Origin: JAAXHB01 sp965214945
GTDB taxonomy: Bacteria > Actinomycetota > Acidimicrobiia > Acidimicrobiales > Aldehydirespiratoraceae
Direction of reading: 5' to 3'
Length of the DNA: 64,000 nucleotides
NCBI GenBank assembly: GCA_965214945.1
Contig: OZ244029.1
Location: forward strand, 1,054,001 to 1,118,000
Below are positions 33,671-41,274 of this stretch, piece after piece. The notes beneath the pieces are model-generated. The model ran no database searches, had not been told where the DNA came from, and was given only the letters and a program-made list of their open reading frames with translations. A program made the translations under genes and the position numbers. The stretch's first letter is position 1. Each line of letters opens with the position of its first letter.

Positions 33671-34801
33671 TCACAAGCCTTCGATGACTGCCACGTGAAC
33701 TTCGTTGTCGCCGTCGCTGTCGCTGGCAAGCGCGATGCGGGTTCCGTCGGGTGACCAGGCTGTAGGCCAGTCGAAGGCGTCGTTGTGTGTGAGTTGGAGC
33801 ACGTTGGTGCCGTCGGCGTTCATCACGTACACCTCATAGTCGCCGTCTCGATCGCTGGCGAAAGCGAGTCTTGCTCCGTCGGGTGACCAGGCCGTGGGCC
33901 GGTCGTCGGCGTTGTCGTTGTGTGTGAGTTGGAGCATGTTGGTGCCGTCGGCGTTCATCACGTACAAGTCGCGGTCGCCGTCTCGGGTGCTGACAAGCGC
34001 GATGCGGGTTCCGTCGGGTGACCAGGCTGTAGGCCAGTCGAAGGCGTCGTTGTGTGTGAGTTGGAGCACGTTGGTGCCGTCGGTGTCCATCACGTACGCC
34101 TCGCGGTCGCCGTCTCGATCGCTGACTACGGCAAGTTTTGCTCCGTCGGGTGACCAGGCCGTGGGCCGGTCGTCGGCGTTGTCGTTGTGTGTGAGTTGGA
34201 GCACGTTGGTGCCGTCGGTGTCCATCACAAACACCTCATTGTCGCCGTCTCGATTGCTGAGGAACGCGATGCGGGTTCCGTCGGGTGACCAAGCGGAGGG
34301 CCAGTCGAGGACGTCGTTGTGTGTGAGTTGGAGCACGTTGGTGCCATCGGTGTCCATCACGTACACCTCATAGTCGCCGTCTCGATTGCTAGTGAACGCG
34401 ATGCGGGTTCCGTCGGGTGACCAGGCTGTAGGCCAGTCGAAGGCGTCGTTGTGTGTGAGTTGGCGCACATCGACAAGCTTGACTGCAGCCTCGGACGCCG
34501 GCACTTCGGCGTCAGACTCTTGTTCTCCGGCTTCACTTTGGTCGGCCGGTTGATCGACATCTTGGTCTTCGGCCACAGAGTCGTCTTCAGGTGGAGCCGC
34601 GGCCTCGTCAGAGCCTGAAGCGTCATCGTCGGTGGCGCGGTCATCCTGTTCGCTGTCGTTATTTTCAGCGTAGGAATCGGTGCTGACATCGTTTTCAGGG
34701 GGCTGATTGCAGCCGAAGCCGGCAGACAGTGCAAAGATCGTCAGCGTGATGAGTGCCGCGCCCGATAATCCGTTGCTCAGGTGATATCTACTGATTCTCA
34801 T
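33671..34801 (-). CDS. TolB-like beta-propeller lipoprotein with six near-identical repeats
   Basis: A 376-aa exported lipoprotein with lipobox LSAGFGC (Cys about residue 31). A long Asp/Glu/Ala-rich linker (about 35-112) follows, then six repeats of 44-45 residues, each with the pattern LTHND...W.PTAWSPDGT.IA..S.RDGD.EVYVMD.DGTNVLQ. The SPDG and DGxNxxQLT signatures are those of the PD40/TolB beta-propeller. Six blades would form one propeller. The repeats are so similar that they appear recently copied or homogenised. Function is probably binding of protein or polysaccharide outside the cell; there is no Pal or TolA partner in the window. Confidence 0.85.
   Translation of the reverse strand: MRISRYHLSNGLSGAALITLTIFALSAGFGCNQPPENDVSTDSYAENNDSEQDDRATDDDASGSDEAAAPPEDDSVAEDQDVDQPADQSEAGEQESDAEVPASEAAVKLVDVRQLTHNDAFDWPTAWSPDGTRIAFTSNRDGDYEVYVMDTDGTNVLQLTHNDVLDWPSAWSPDGTRIAFLSNRDGDNEVFVMDTDGTNVLQLTHNDNADDRPTAWSPDGAKLAVVSDRDGDREAYVMDTDGTNVLQLTHNDAFDWPTAWSPDGTRIALVSTRDGDRDLYVMNADGTNMLQLTHNDNADDRPTAWSPDGARLAFASDRDGDYEVYVMNADGTNVLQLTHNDAFDWPTAWSPDGTRIALASDSDGDNEVHVAVIEGL
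33680..34459. repeat. Six in-frame 132/135-bp coding repeats in the TolB-like gene
   Basis: DNA repeats of 132 or 135 bp encode the propeller blades. Long stretches such as the block around GTCGGGTGACCAGG and CGTTGTGTGTGAGTTGGAGC are repeated almost unchanged at each unit. Units with an extra residue (NADDRP form) alternate with those without (AFDWP or VLDWP form). Confidence 0.9.
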
Positions 34802-34841
34802 AGCACACGTTGACCGAGTAGCGGAATCGGCTTGGCGGCGC

Positions 34842-35000
34842 TTACTCGACGCGGCCGGTGATCACCACCGGCGGGGGGTCGCCGGAGGCAGCTTCCCATA
34901 CGATCAGCGCCACGGTCACGCCCAACAGCAGCCCACCGACTGCTAAGGCGATGCGTGCCCACCCGACGGCGCGCACGGGACGGCCAGGGGGAACGCTCAA
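34842..35000 (-). CDS. Short single-helix membrane protein downstream of greA
   Basis: A 52-residue frame from TTG 35000 to TAA 34842, starting two bases after the greA stop. It reads MSVPPGRPVRAVGWARIA, then a hydrophobic helix (LAVGGLLLGVTVALIVW), then an acidic and Pro-rich tail ending GRVE. The position after greA and the topology resemble, in reduced form, the DUF4307-like proteins found near greA in other actinobacteria, but the resemblance is only in layout. A GTG within it could shorten the product. No clear ribosome-binding site is seen. Confidence 0.5.
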   Translation of the reverse strand: MSVPPGRPVRAVGWARIALAVGGLLLGVTVALIVWEAASGDPPPVVITGRVE

Positions 35001-35002
35001 GC

Positions 35003-35479
35003 TCAGCGTACATCGGCCACGGTGACCCGGACCGTCCCGCCCGGCGACTCGAACTCCACATCGTCGCCCGCTGAAGCGCCCATCAGTGCCTCGCCCATGG
35101 GAGATGCCGGCGACACCACCGTTAGGTCGTCGTGCTGCTCCTCGATAGAGCCTACCAGATAGCTTTCGGCGCTGTCGTCGCCTTCCCAGACGACGTCGAC
35201 GACCGATCCGAGCATCACAACGCTCGCCGCGTCGCCGCTCGTCGCGCCGCCGATGATCTCGGCATTGGCAAGGATGCGAGTGAGGTGCATGATCCGGCCC
35301 TCCATCTTGCCCTTTTCCTCCTTAGCGGCTTGGTAGTCGCCATTCTCGGAGAGATCGCCGAGTTCTCGGGCCGCCTCGATCTTGCCAGCGATGTCGATGC
35401 GGCCCCGCGTAGTGAGATCGGATAGCTCCGCGGCGAGCCGCTCATAGGCCGCCTTGGACAGCTGGTGGAGTTCAGGCAT
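35003..35479 (-). CDS. greA: Transcription elongation factor GreA
   Basis: A 158-aa factor that helps backtracked RNA polymerase cleave its transcript. The N-terminal coiled coil carries LSDLTTRGRIDIAGKIEAARELGDLSENGDYQAAKEEKGKMEGRI in outline (about 20-60), including the ELGDLSENGDY tip with its acidic residues. The C-terminal FKBP-like domain ends with SPMGEALMGASAGDDVEFESPGG. The gene is divergent from the leuB leader region. Confidence 0.96.
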   Translation of the reverse strand: MPELHQLSKAAYERLAAELSDLTTRGRIDIAGKIEAARELGDLSENGDYQAAKEEKGKMEGRIMHLTRILANAEIIGGATSGDAASVVMLGSVVDVVWEGDDSAESYLVGSIEEQHDDLTVVSPASPMGEALMGASAGDDVEFESPGGTVRVTVADVR

Positions 35480-35543
35480 CAGCTCAATCTAACCCGAGCC
35501 GCACAGCCCGCGGCGAGTTGTGCGCCGAATGCCGGAATCGCTG

Positions 35544-35549
35544 TAAGAT
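35544..35549 (+). promoter_or_regulatory. -10 element of the leuB leader transcript
   Basis: TAAGAT lies so that transcription would start about 7-8 bases later, at or next to the ATG (35557) of the leader peptide. This means the leader peptide would be translated from a leaderless transcript. A -35 box is weak (TTGTGC at a longer spacing). Confidence 0.5.
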
Positions 35550-35556
35550 GCCCGAT

Positions 35557-35589
35557 ATGGCTGATGCTGCCACGATTACGATTACATAG
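35557..35589 (+). CDS. Leader peptide MADAATITIT (attenuator) upstream of leuB
   Basis: A 10-codon frame ending at TAG 35587-35589, with the residues Ala, Thr and Ile repeated (ACG ATT ACG ATT ACA). It runs directly into a strong hairpin and a T-rich terminator. Ile and Thr codons are sensible sensors for an operon containing leuB, ilvE and cimA, which make branched-chain amino acids. There is no ribosome-binding site, but the ATG is at the predicted transcript 5' end. Confidence 0.65.
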   Translation: MADAATITIT

Positions 35590-35611
35590 CGCGCGCCTGT
35601 CGGCGCGCGCT
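35588..35611 (+). promoter_or_regulatory. 10-bp GC hairpin in the leuB leader
   Basis: AGCGCGCGCC and GGCGCGCGCT form a perfect 10-bp stem around a TGTC loop, starting in the stop codon of the leader peptide. A ribosome stalled on or finishing the leader peptide would affect it. It is followed only by TTCATG, so by itself it is not a good terminator; it is a candidate pause or competing hairpin. Confidence 0.6.
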
Positions 35612-35616
35612 TCATG

Positions 35617-35643
35617 ACCGTCCACTGAGGTGGGCGGTTTCTT
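35617..35643 (+). terminator. Candidate intrinsic terminator / attenuator before leuB
   Basis: ACCGTCCAC and GTGGGCGGT pair (9 bp with one G-U) around TGAG, followed by TTCTT. It sits 48 bases before leuB and is placed as the attenuator of the leader peptide. Confidence 0.6.
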
Positions 35644-35690
35644 ATGTCAGCCCGCATGAGAGCCGGACAGAAAGCGAGACGACCCGAGAC

Positions 35691-36656
35691 ATGGCACATC
35701 GAGTTGGAGTGATAGGCGGCGACGGCATAGGACCGGAAGTGATCGCGCAGGGCCTCAGAGTGATAGAGGCGGCCGGCGTGGATCTCGACACCGTCGACTA
35801 TGACCTAGGCGGCGACCGGTACCTGCGGGACGGTACCGTCCTCGACGACGAAACCGTCGAGGAGTGGCGGGGCCTAGACGCCCTGTACTTGGGGGCTGTG
35901 GGCACTCCCGGCGTTCCGCCGGGAGTGATTGAGCGGGGGCTGCTACTCAAGATGCGCTTCGAACTCGATCTCTACATCAACCTGAGGCCCTTCGAAGCGC
36001 GGGACCACGATTTCACCGTTATCCGCGAGAACACTGAGGGCGCCTACGCCGGCGAGGGCGGGTTCCTGCGCCGCGGCACTCCCCAGGAGATCGCCACGCA
36101 GGGCTCGGTCAACACGCGCCACGGTGTGGAGCGCGCGGTGCACTACGCGTTCGACCTTGCTATGACCCGGCGCCGGCACGTTACGCTCGTCCACAAGACC
36201 AACGTGCTGACATTCTCAGGCGACCTCTGGGAGCGCGTCTTCCGCTCAGTGGCCGCCGAATACCCCGATGCCTCCACGGCCTACAACCACGTGGACGCGG
36301 CGTGCATCTACTTCGTGGAGGATCCGGGCCGCTACGACGTGATCGTCACCGACAACCTCTTCGGTGACATACTTACCGACCTAGGTGGGGCAGTGTCGGG
36401 CGGCATCGGCTTGGCGCCTACCGCCAACCTGCACCCCGGGCGCGTGTCGATGTTCGAGCCCGTCCACGGATCGGCTCCCGACATAGTCGGCACCGGGCAG
36501 GCCAACCCGATCGCCGCGGTGCTGTCGGGCGCGATGATGCTCGACCACCTCGGCGAAGCAGCTGCCGCGGACCGCATCCGCAAAGCTTGCGCCGAGCCGG
36601 CGTCGCTCAACGGCTCCACCGAGGAGATCGGCGACGCCGTCATCGCCCGGCTTTGA
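35691..36656 (+). CDS. leuB: 3-isopropylmalate dehydrogenase
   Basis: LeuB oxidises and decarboxylates 3-isopropylmalate, and can act on methylmalate in the citramalate route. The 321-aa protein has VGVIGGDGIGPEV, LLLKMRFELDLYINLRPF (substrate Arg residues), the tyrosine and glutamate-rich VIRENTEGAYAG, the lysine in HKTNVL and a metal-binding DNLFGDILTDLGG. It is a little shorter than many LeuB proteins but complete. It heads the leuB-ilvE-cimA group, and the upstream leader suggests attenuation. The preceding spacer has no strong ribosome-binding site. Confidence 0.95.
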   Translation: MAHRVGVIGGDGIGPEVIAQGLRVIEAAGVDLDTVDYDLGGDRYLRDGTVLDDETVEEWRGLDALYLGAVGTPGVPPGVIERGLLLKMRFELDLYINLRPFEARDHDFTVIRENTEGAYAGEGGFLRRGTPQEIATQGSVNTRHGVERAVHYAFDLAMTRRRHVTLVHKTNVLTFSGDLWERVFRSVAAEYPDASTAYNHVDAACIYFVEDPGRYDVIVTDNLFGDILTDLGGAVSGGIGLAPTANLHPGRVSMFEPVHGSAPDIVGTGQANPIAAVLSGAMMLDHLGEAAAADRIRKACAEPASLNGSTEEIGDAVIARL

Positions 36657-36765
36657 CTCAAGCCCAACCGCGGCAGACAGCCCGGCCGAGCTTCCCAGCC
36701 CCAGGCCGAGCCCGAACTCACCATGCAGACACACGTAAGCAGACACACATAAAGAGAAGGCCGAC

Positions 36766-37686
36766 ATGACCATTCCGAAGACCAAGAGCATCTGGATGAA
36801 CGGCGAGCTGGTGCCCTTCGACGACGCCACCATCCACGTGCTGTCCCACACCCTGCACTACGGCACCGGCGTGTTCGAGGGGATCCGCGTGTATGAGACC
36901 GAAAAAGGCCCCGCCGTGTTCCGCCTGACCGATCACATCCAGCGGCTCCACAACTCGGCCAAGATCATGGCGATGCCGATGCCGTACTCCGTGTCGGAGC
37001 TGGTCGAAGCTTGCAGGCTCACCGTGCGTGACAGTGGCCTGCCGTCGTGCTACATGCGCCCGATCGCCTATTACGGCTTCGGTCAAATGGGCCTGGCCAC
37101 CACCGACTGCACCACCGACGTGGCGATCGCCGTGTGGCCATGGGGCGCCTACCTCGGTGACGACGCCCTCACCGAGGGGGTGCGGATGAAGATTTCGTCG
37201 TGGCGCCGCCACGACCACAACATCCTGCCCCCGGCCTCGAAGACGACCGGCAACTACGCGAACTCCACACTTGCGAAGATGGAGGCCCTGCGAGCCGGAT
37301 ACGACGAGGCAGTCATGCTCAATGGCGCGGGGCTGGTGTCGGAATGCACCGGTGAGAACATCTTCGCTGGGCTCGGTGACGTCATGGTGACGCCGCCGAC
37401 TTCGTCGGGAGCGCTGCCGGGGATCACTCAGGACTCAGTCATGGCAATAGCTAAGGACATCGGAGTCGACGTTCGCGTCGGCGATCTTGCCCGCAGCGAC
37501 CTTTATGTCGCCGACGAGGTGTTCGTGTGCGGCACCGCGGCGGAGGTCAGCGCTGTGAACTCGGTGGACGACCGGGCCATTGCGTGTCCGGGGCCTCGCA
37601 CTTTGGCGATTGCGGAGGCCTATGGCGAGACAGTAAGAGGCCGCAACGACCGGTACAAGATCTGGAACGAGTATGTCCATGAGTAA
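36766..37686 (+). CDS. ilvE: Branched-chain amino-acid aminotransferase
   Basis: A 306-aa fold type IV PLP enzyme for the last step of valine, leucine and isoleucine synthesis. It has HTLHYGTGVFEGIRVY, FRLTDHIQRLHNSAKIM, the PLP lysine in ASKTTGNYANSTLA and GLVSECTGENIFAG. A good ribosome-binding site (AAAGAGAAGG) precedes ATG 36766. The 109-bp spacer before it contains a repeated GCAGACACAC. The end overlaps cimA by 14 bases. Confidence 0.96.
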   Translation: MTIPKTKSIWMNGELVPFDDATIHVLSHTLHYGTGVFEGIRVYETEKGPAVFRLTDHIQRLHNSAKIMAMPMPYSVSELVEACRLTVRDSGLPSCYMRPIAYYGFGQMGLATTDCTTDVAIAVWPWGAYLGDDALTEGVRMKISSWRRHDHNILPPASKTTGNYANSTLAKMEALRAGYDEAVMLNGAGLVSECTGENIFAGLGDVMVTPPTSSGALPGITQDSVMAIAKDIGVDVRVGDLARSDLYVADEVFVCGTAAEVSAVNSVDDRAIACPGPRTLAIAEAYGETVRGRNDRYKIWNEYVHE

Positions 37687-39310
37687 CCGGCGCGCCGCTC
37701 GACGGGACCCGTCGTGGCCGGCGGCGGTGGAGGTCTACGACACCACACTGCGCGACGGCGCCCAGCTCGAGGGAATATCGCTGACCGTGTCCGACAAACT
37801 GCGCATAGCCCGACAGCTCGAGTACCTAGGCGTGACCTTCATCGAGGGCGGCTGGCCGGGCGCCAACCCCAAAGACGACGAATTCTTCGCCCAGGCACAC
37901 GCTGAACTCGACCTCGAAGTCAGCCGGCTAGTCGCGTTCGGCTCCACCCGGCGCGCCAAGGGCAGGGTCGACTCCGACCGTACTCTGATCGACCTTGTAG
38001 CGGCCGGCACCTCCACGGTGTGCATCGTGGGCAAGTGCTGGGACTATCACGTGACCGAGGCGCTGCGGACCAGCCTGGATGAGGCCGTGGCCATGGCCTC
38101 CGACTCGGTCGCCTTCCTCGTGGAGAACGGCAAGCGGGTGCTGTTCGACGCCGAGCACTTCTTCGACGGCTACCGCGACAACCCGGAGTTCAGCCTGCGG
38201 GTGCTGGAGGCCGTCGCCATGGCAGGTGCCTCCACGGTGGTGCTTTGCGACACTAACGGCGGCTCGCTGCCGCCTGACGTGTTCGCCGCGGTTCAGACCG
38301 TGACCGCCCACCTCGACTGCGACGTGGGCGTTCACCTGCACAACGACACCGGATGCGGCGTGGCCAACGCCCTCGCCGCGGTGCGCGCCGGGGCCGTTCA
38401 CGTTCAGGGCACCGTCAACGGCTACGGCGAAAGGGTCGGCAATTGCGACCTTGTCCCCATCATCGCCAACCTCGAACTGAAGATGGGCGTGCGGACGCTG
38501 CCGGAGGGCCGCCTCGAACGGCTCTCGTCGGTGGCGCACCATGTGGCGGAGCTGGTCAACCTCCCGCTCAACCCCCAGCAGCCGTATGTGGGTTCCTCCG
38601 CGTTCGCTCACAAGGCCGGGCTCCATACCAGCGCACTCAGCCGGCGCCCCGACGCGTACGAGCACGTCGACCCGGCGAAGGTCGGAAGCACCACCCGGGT
38701 GCTGGTGTCGGAGATGGCCGGACGCGCGACACTCGCGATGAAGGCCGCCGACCTAGGGATCGCCATTGACGGGCGCGCCGCGGGCGAGGTGATCGACACG
38801 CTCAAGCGGCTGGAGCACGCCGGTTACCACTTCGAAGCGGCCGACGCGTCGTTGGAGCTGCTGATGCGCGGCGCGGGGGGCTGGGAGCAGAACTTCTTCC
38901 GGCTCGACTCGTTTCAGGTGCTGCTCGATCACCGCTCCGGCAGCGGGGCGCGGGCCTGGAACGACGTGTCGGTGGAGGTAGAAACCGAGGCCACCGTGAA
39001 CCTCTGGGTCGGGGAGGAGCGCGTCACTGCCATCGGAGAGGGCAACGGGCCCGTGAACGCGCTTGACGCCGCTGTGCGCAAAGCTCTAGGCAGCCGCTAC
39101 CCGGCTTTGGAACGCATATCGCTCACCGACTACAAGGTGCGGGTGCTCGACACCCACAAGGGCACAGCAGCGATCACTCGCGTGCTGATCGACAGTACCG
39201 ACCATCGGCACACATGGACGACGATCGGCGTGTCGGAGAACATCATCGAGGCGTCCTGGCAGGCGCTGGCGGATTCGCTGGTGTACGGGCTGCTCCACTC
39301 CCAGGACTGA
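37673..39310 (+). CDS. cimA: (R)-citramalate synthase
   Basis: A 545-aa aldolase of the DRE-TIM family that condenses pyruvate and acetyl-CoA to citramalate, a threonine-independent route to isoleucine. The N-terminal YDTTLRDGAQLEGISLTVSD block with DGAQ, VCDTNGG-like LCDTNGGSLPP, VHLHNDTGCGVAN and GTVNGYGERVGNCDL fit CimA. The C-terminal ~150 residues form the regulatory domain that is feedback-controlled by isoleucine in known members. A homologous 2-isopropylmalate synthase is the alternative, but the GAQLEGIS form and gene context favour citramalate synthase. There are two nearby ATG codons (37673 and 37679). Confidence 0.93.
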   Translation: MSMSNRRAARRDPSWPAAVEVYDTTLRDGAQLEGISLTVSDKLRIARQLEYLGVTFIEGGWPGANPKDDEFFAQAHAELDLEVSRLVAFGSTRRAKGRVDSDRTLIDLVAAGTSTVCIVGKCWDYHVTEALRTSLDEAVAMASDSVAFLVENGKRVLFDAEHFFDGYRDNPEFSLRVLEAVAMAGASTVVLCDTNGGSLPPDVFAAVQTVTAHLDCDVGVHLHNDTGCGVANALAAVRAGAVHVQGTVNGYGERVGNCDLVPIIANLELKMGVRTLPEGRLERLSSVAHHVAELVNLPLNPQQPYVGSSAFAHKAGLHTSALSRRPDAYEHVDPAKVGSTTRVLVSEMAGRATLAMKAADLGIAIDGRAAGEVIDTLKRLEHAGYHFEAADASLELLMRGAGGWEQNFFRLDSFQVLLDHRSGSGARAWNDVSVEVETEATVNLWVGEERVTAIGEGNGPVNALDAAVRKALGSRYPALERISLTDYKVRVLDTHKGTAAITRVLIDSTDHRHTWTTIGVSENIIEASWQALADSLVYGLLHSQD

Positions 39311-39312
39311 AT

Positions 39313-39834
39313 ATGGCGGCACCCAGCTACGTGCCGGCAACCGAGAGGCGGCCCTCGCTGTACCGCTCGCCGCCGCGCCGCCCCGGGGCGTGGAAGGCCG
39401 AACGCGCCGGGGAACTTGTCGGCGCTGCCGAACCCAGCGGCCCATCGGTGGGCTATCAGGGTCCCGACCAGGGCTTTGTGATGAAGTTGGCCAGGCGCTT
39501 CACCGACAGGCTCGTGCTGGCGCCGGGCGAGCGGGCCGACGACGTGCTGGCGGGGTGCTGCGCCGTAGCGCTGCGCCGGGCTTCGCTGTTCGGACGAGCT
39601 CCGGTTGTACACGACCTGCGACTCGTGCTGGAGCTGTTCGGGTTCTTGGGCGAAGCTGACGCGGGGCTCACGGCGTGGCGCGGCTCGCATTTCGCCGGAG
39701 CGGCCGGTCACCACGGCTACGGTCTCAAGCGCCGCCTCGCGAGGCTTGTGCCAGAGGAGGCCCTGCGCTCCACGCCGGCGGAGGCCGCAGCGGCGCGAGC
39801 CGACGACTGGCGCTGCCTGCTCGGTCTCCGCTAG
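39313..39834 (+). CDS. Hypothetical protein downstream of cimA
   Basis: A 173-aa frame starting two bases after the cimA stop. The N-terminal ~70 residues are Arg/Pro-rich and probably disordered; the rest is helical-looking, with KLARRFTDRLVLAPGERADDVLAGCCAVALRRASLFG and a region with VLELFGFLGEADAGL. No known domain or motif is recognised. Close spacing suggests co-transcription with cimA. A frame open further 5' lies inside cimA and is discarded. The last codons and stop are repeated downstream. Confidence 0.6.
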   Translation: MAAPSYVPATERRPSLYRSPPRRPGAWKAERAGELVGAAEPSGPSVGYQGPDQGFVMKLARRFTDRLVLAPGERADDVLAGCCAVALRRASLFGRAPVVHDLRLVLELFGFLGEADAGLTAWRGSHFAGAAGHHGYGLKRRLARLVPEEALRSTPAEAAAARADDWRCLLGLR

Positions 39835-39885
39835 GCCGCCGTCTCCGCCAGCCGCTTGCTCGGTCTCCCGATAGGTCTCCGCTAG
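39817..39885. repeat. Repeat copying the end of the cimA-downstream gene
   Basis: The gene end CTGCTCGGTCTCCGCTAG (39817-39834) is echoed as GTCTCCGCCAG (from 39841), TTGCTCGGTCTCC (from 39856) and GGTCTCCGCTAG (39874-39885), so the stop codon itself is copied in the 47-bp spacer. Confidence 0.8.
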
Positions 39886-40535
39886 CCGCGCCTGCGAGAC
39901 ATCTTGCGCGATAGGGGCAGCGGCAAGGCCTTAACGACCACACTTCCAGCAAGCTTGTCATGCCAGCCTCTTCGGCTGCCGTCCATTGCCAGACTGGCGT
40001 AGACGAGCAGCGCCAACAGGCCCAATACCTGTCCGATGTAGGAGGCCACTGTGCGGTCATCTCTGATAAACATGAAATACCCGATTGCCAAAATCGCGGG
40101 CACCAGCCATCTTCTCATCGATTCCCATATCGTGAGCGTGTCACCGCTGTCGGTGCCCACGACCCTGATTTTGGCGACCATCTTCCCCGGCGTCTGACCC
40201 GTTGTTGCGGTCATCAAGACTTCATAGAACGCTCCGACCAGCGCGAACGACACGGCCAGGCCAATCTTGTGTTGAGTGAGAAACGGCGAGCCGGCCGGAG
40301 GAGCGCCTCCGGTCAGCGCCCAAATGGCCTGGACGAACAGAAGGTGGATGATGAACATGAACATCACATCGATAACCCGCGCGGCGAGCCGGTTGCCGCC
40401 GCTGGCCAGCATTACGGGTTGACCCGTGTCGAGCCGGGCGGGTCGATGGACGCTGAACATCTCCCGCAGCTTGGCGGGTGTCGGTCCCGCCTCCTTTGGA
40501 TCGGGCAGCTGCTCGGTGATATCCGGGTCGGTCAT
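39882..40535 (-). CDS. RDD-family membrane protein (1 of 3)
   Basis: A 217-aa protein with an N-terminal cytoplasmic region (DPKEAGPTPAKLREMFSV), then the RDD-type core: NRLAARVIDVMFMFIIHLLF, a second helix near KIGLAVSFALVGAFYEVLMTA, and the TGQTPGKMVAKIRVVGTDSG block, ending with the WHDKLAGSVVVK signature. RDD proteins are small transporters or membrane proteins; some are reported as Na+/H+-type antiporters but this one is not assignable. It is the last of three adjacent paralogues. Confidence 0.85.
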   Translation of the reverse strand: MTDPDITEQLPDPKEAGPTPAKLREMFSVHRPARLDTGQPVMLASGGNRLAARVIDVMFMFIIHLLFVQAIWALTGGAPPAGSPFLTQHKIGLAVSFALVGAFYEVLMTATTGQTPGKMVAKIRVVGTDSGDTLTIWESMRRWLVPAILAIGYFMFIRDDRTVASYIGQVLGLLALLVYASLAMDGSRRGWHDKLAGSVVVKALPLPLSRKMSRRRG

Positions 40536-40580
40536 GTTAGGTCTGCCACTCTAACCGGCGACCGGGCCGGAGGATGGCCC

Positions 40581-41153
40581 TCAGAGCTTGGCGACCAGCG
40601 TCCCGGCGGCCTTGTCGTGCCAGCCCCGACGGTTGTCGTCCCCGATCACAGACATGCAGACAGCGACAGAAAACAGTCCCCAAGCGAACGCCACGACCCT
40701 CCCGGACGGCACCAGCCCGGTGGCGCAGACAACGAACGCCGTAGTGGGTAGCGCCGCAGTCGCCCACCTGATGAAGGATGCACCCAATCCCGGCAGGGAT
40801 CCGTCGTCGGATCGGACGACGGTAGTGCGTACGATCACTTTGCCTATCGTGCGCCCGCGCCGCGACGTGGGGATCACTTCATACAGCAGCCCGATCACGA
40901 AGAATATGGGCACCATCACCTCGAAGTCTGAGCTGCCGATCTGATAGTTGGCGTCAATGGGGTCGGAACCGGCCAGTGCGAGCAGGCCGAAGAAGATCAC
41001 GAACAGCGCCAAGGTGAAGACGGCGTCGAGCGCCCTGCCGACGAGCCGCTCAAAGAGCGTCGGCGTTCTCCCACGAATGCCCTTGCCCGCAGTTCGCTCC
41101 GAGCGCATCTTTAGCCGACGTCTGTCAACCGGCGCCCTTGGCGCACGCAACAT
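40581..41153 (-). CDS. RDD-family membrane protein (2 of 3)
   Basis: A 190-aa paralogue with LFERLVGRALDAVFTLALFVIFFG, GLLYEVIPTSRRGRTIGKVIVRTTVVRSDD and the C-terminal RRGWHDKAAGTLVAK block. Several hydrophobic helices are evident. ATG 41108 is an alternative start giving a shorter N-terminus. It lies 45 bases from the first RDD gene and 93 from the third, suggesting a common transcript. Confidence 0.83.
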   Translation of the reverse strand: MLRAPRAPVDRRRLKMRSERTAGKGIRGRTPTLFERLVGRALDAVFTLALFVIFFGLLALAGSDPIDANYQIGSSDFEVMVPIFFVIGLLYEVIPTSRRGRTIGKVIVRTTVVRSDDGSLPGLGASFIRWATAALPTTAFVVCATGLVPSGRVVAFAWGLFSVAVCMSVIGDDNRRGWHDKAAGTLVAKL

Positions 41154-41169
41154 CCACGCTCTGCGAGCT

Positions 41170-41274
41170 GTCGGCTAGCTCGCCTTGACAACAAGCTTCC
41201 CGTCAGGCTGAAACGGGTTTAGGCACGGCAAGGTCTGCGGAGTCGGCTAGCTCGTCTTGACGACCAGCGTTCCG
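41170..41274. repeat. Direct repeat copying the end of the third RDD gene, period 72
   Basis: The 3' end of the RDD gene (41247 onward, with stop) lies in the unit 41242-41274. A second unit at 41170-41202 in the following spacer shares GTCGGCTAGCTCG, then (with single changes) CTTGAC and TTCC. The copied part includes the stop codon. The period of 72 is the same as for the pcm repeat. Confidence 0.8.

Noticed and set aside
36723..36754. A 9-codon frame (MQTHVSRHT) before ilvE as a second leader peptide
   Set aside because: It arises from a repeated GCAGACACAC, has no branched-chain codons of note and no terminator follows.
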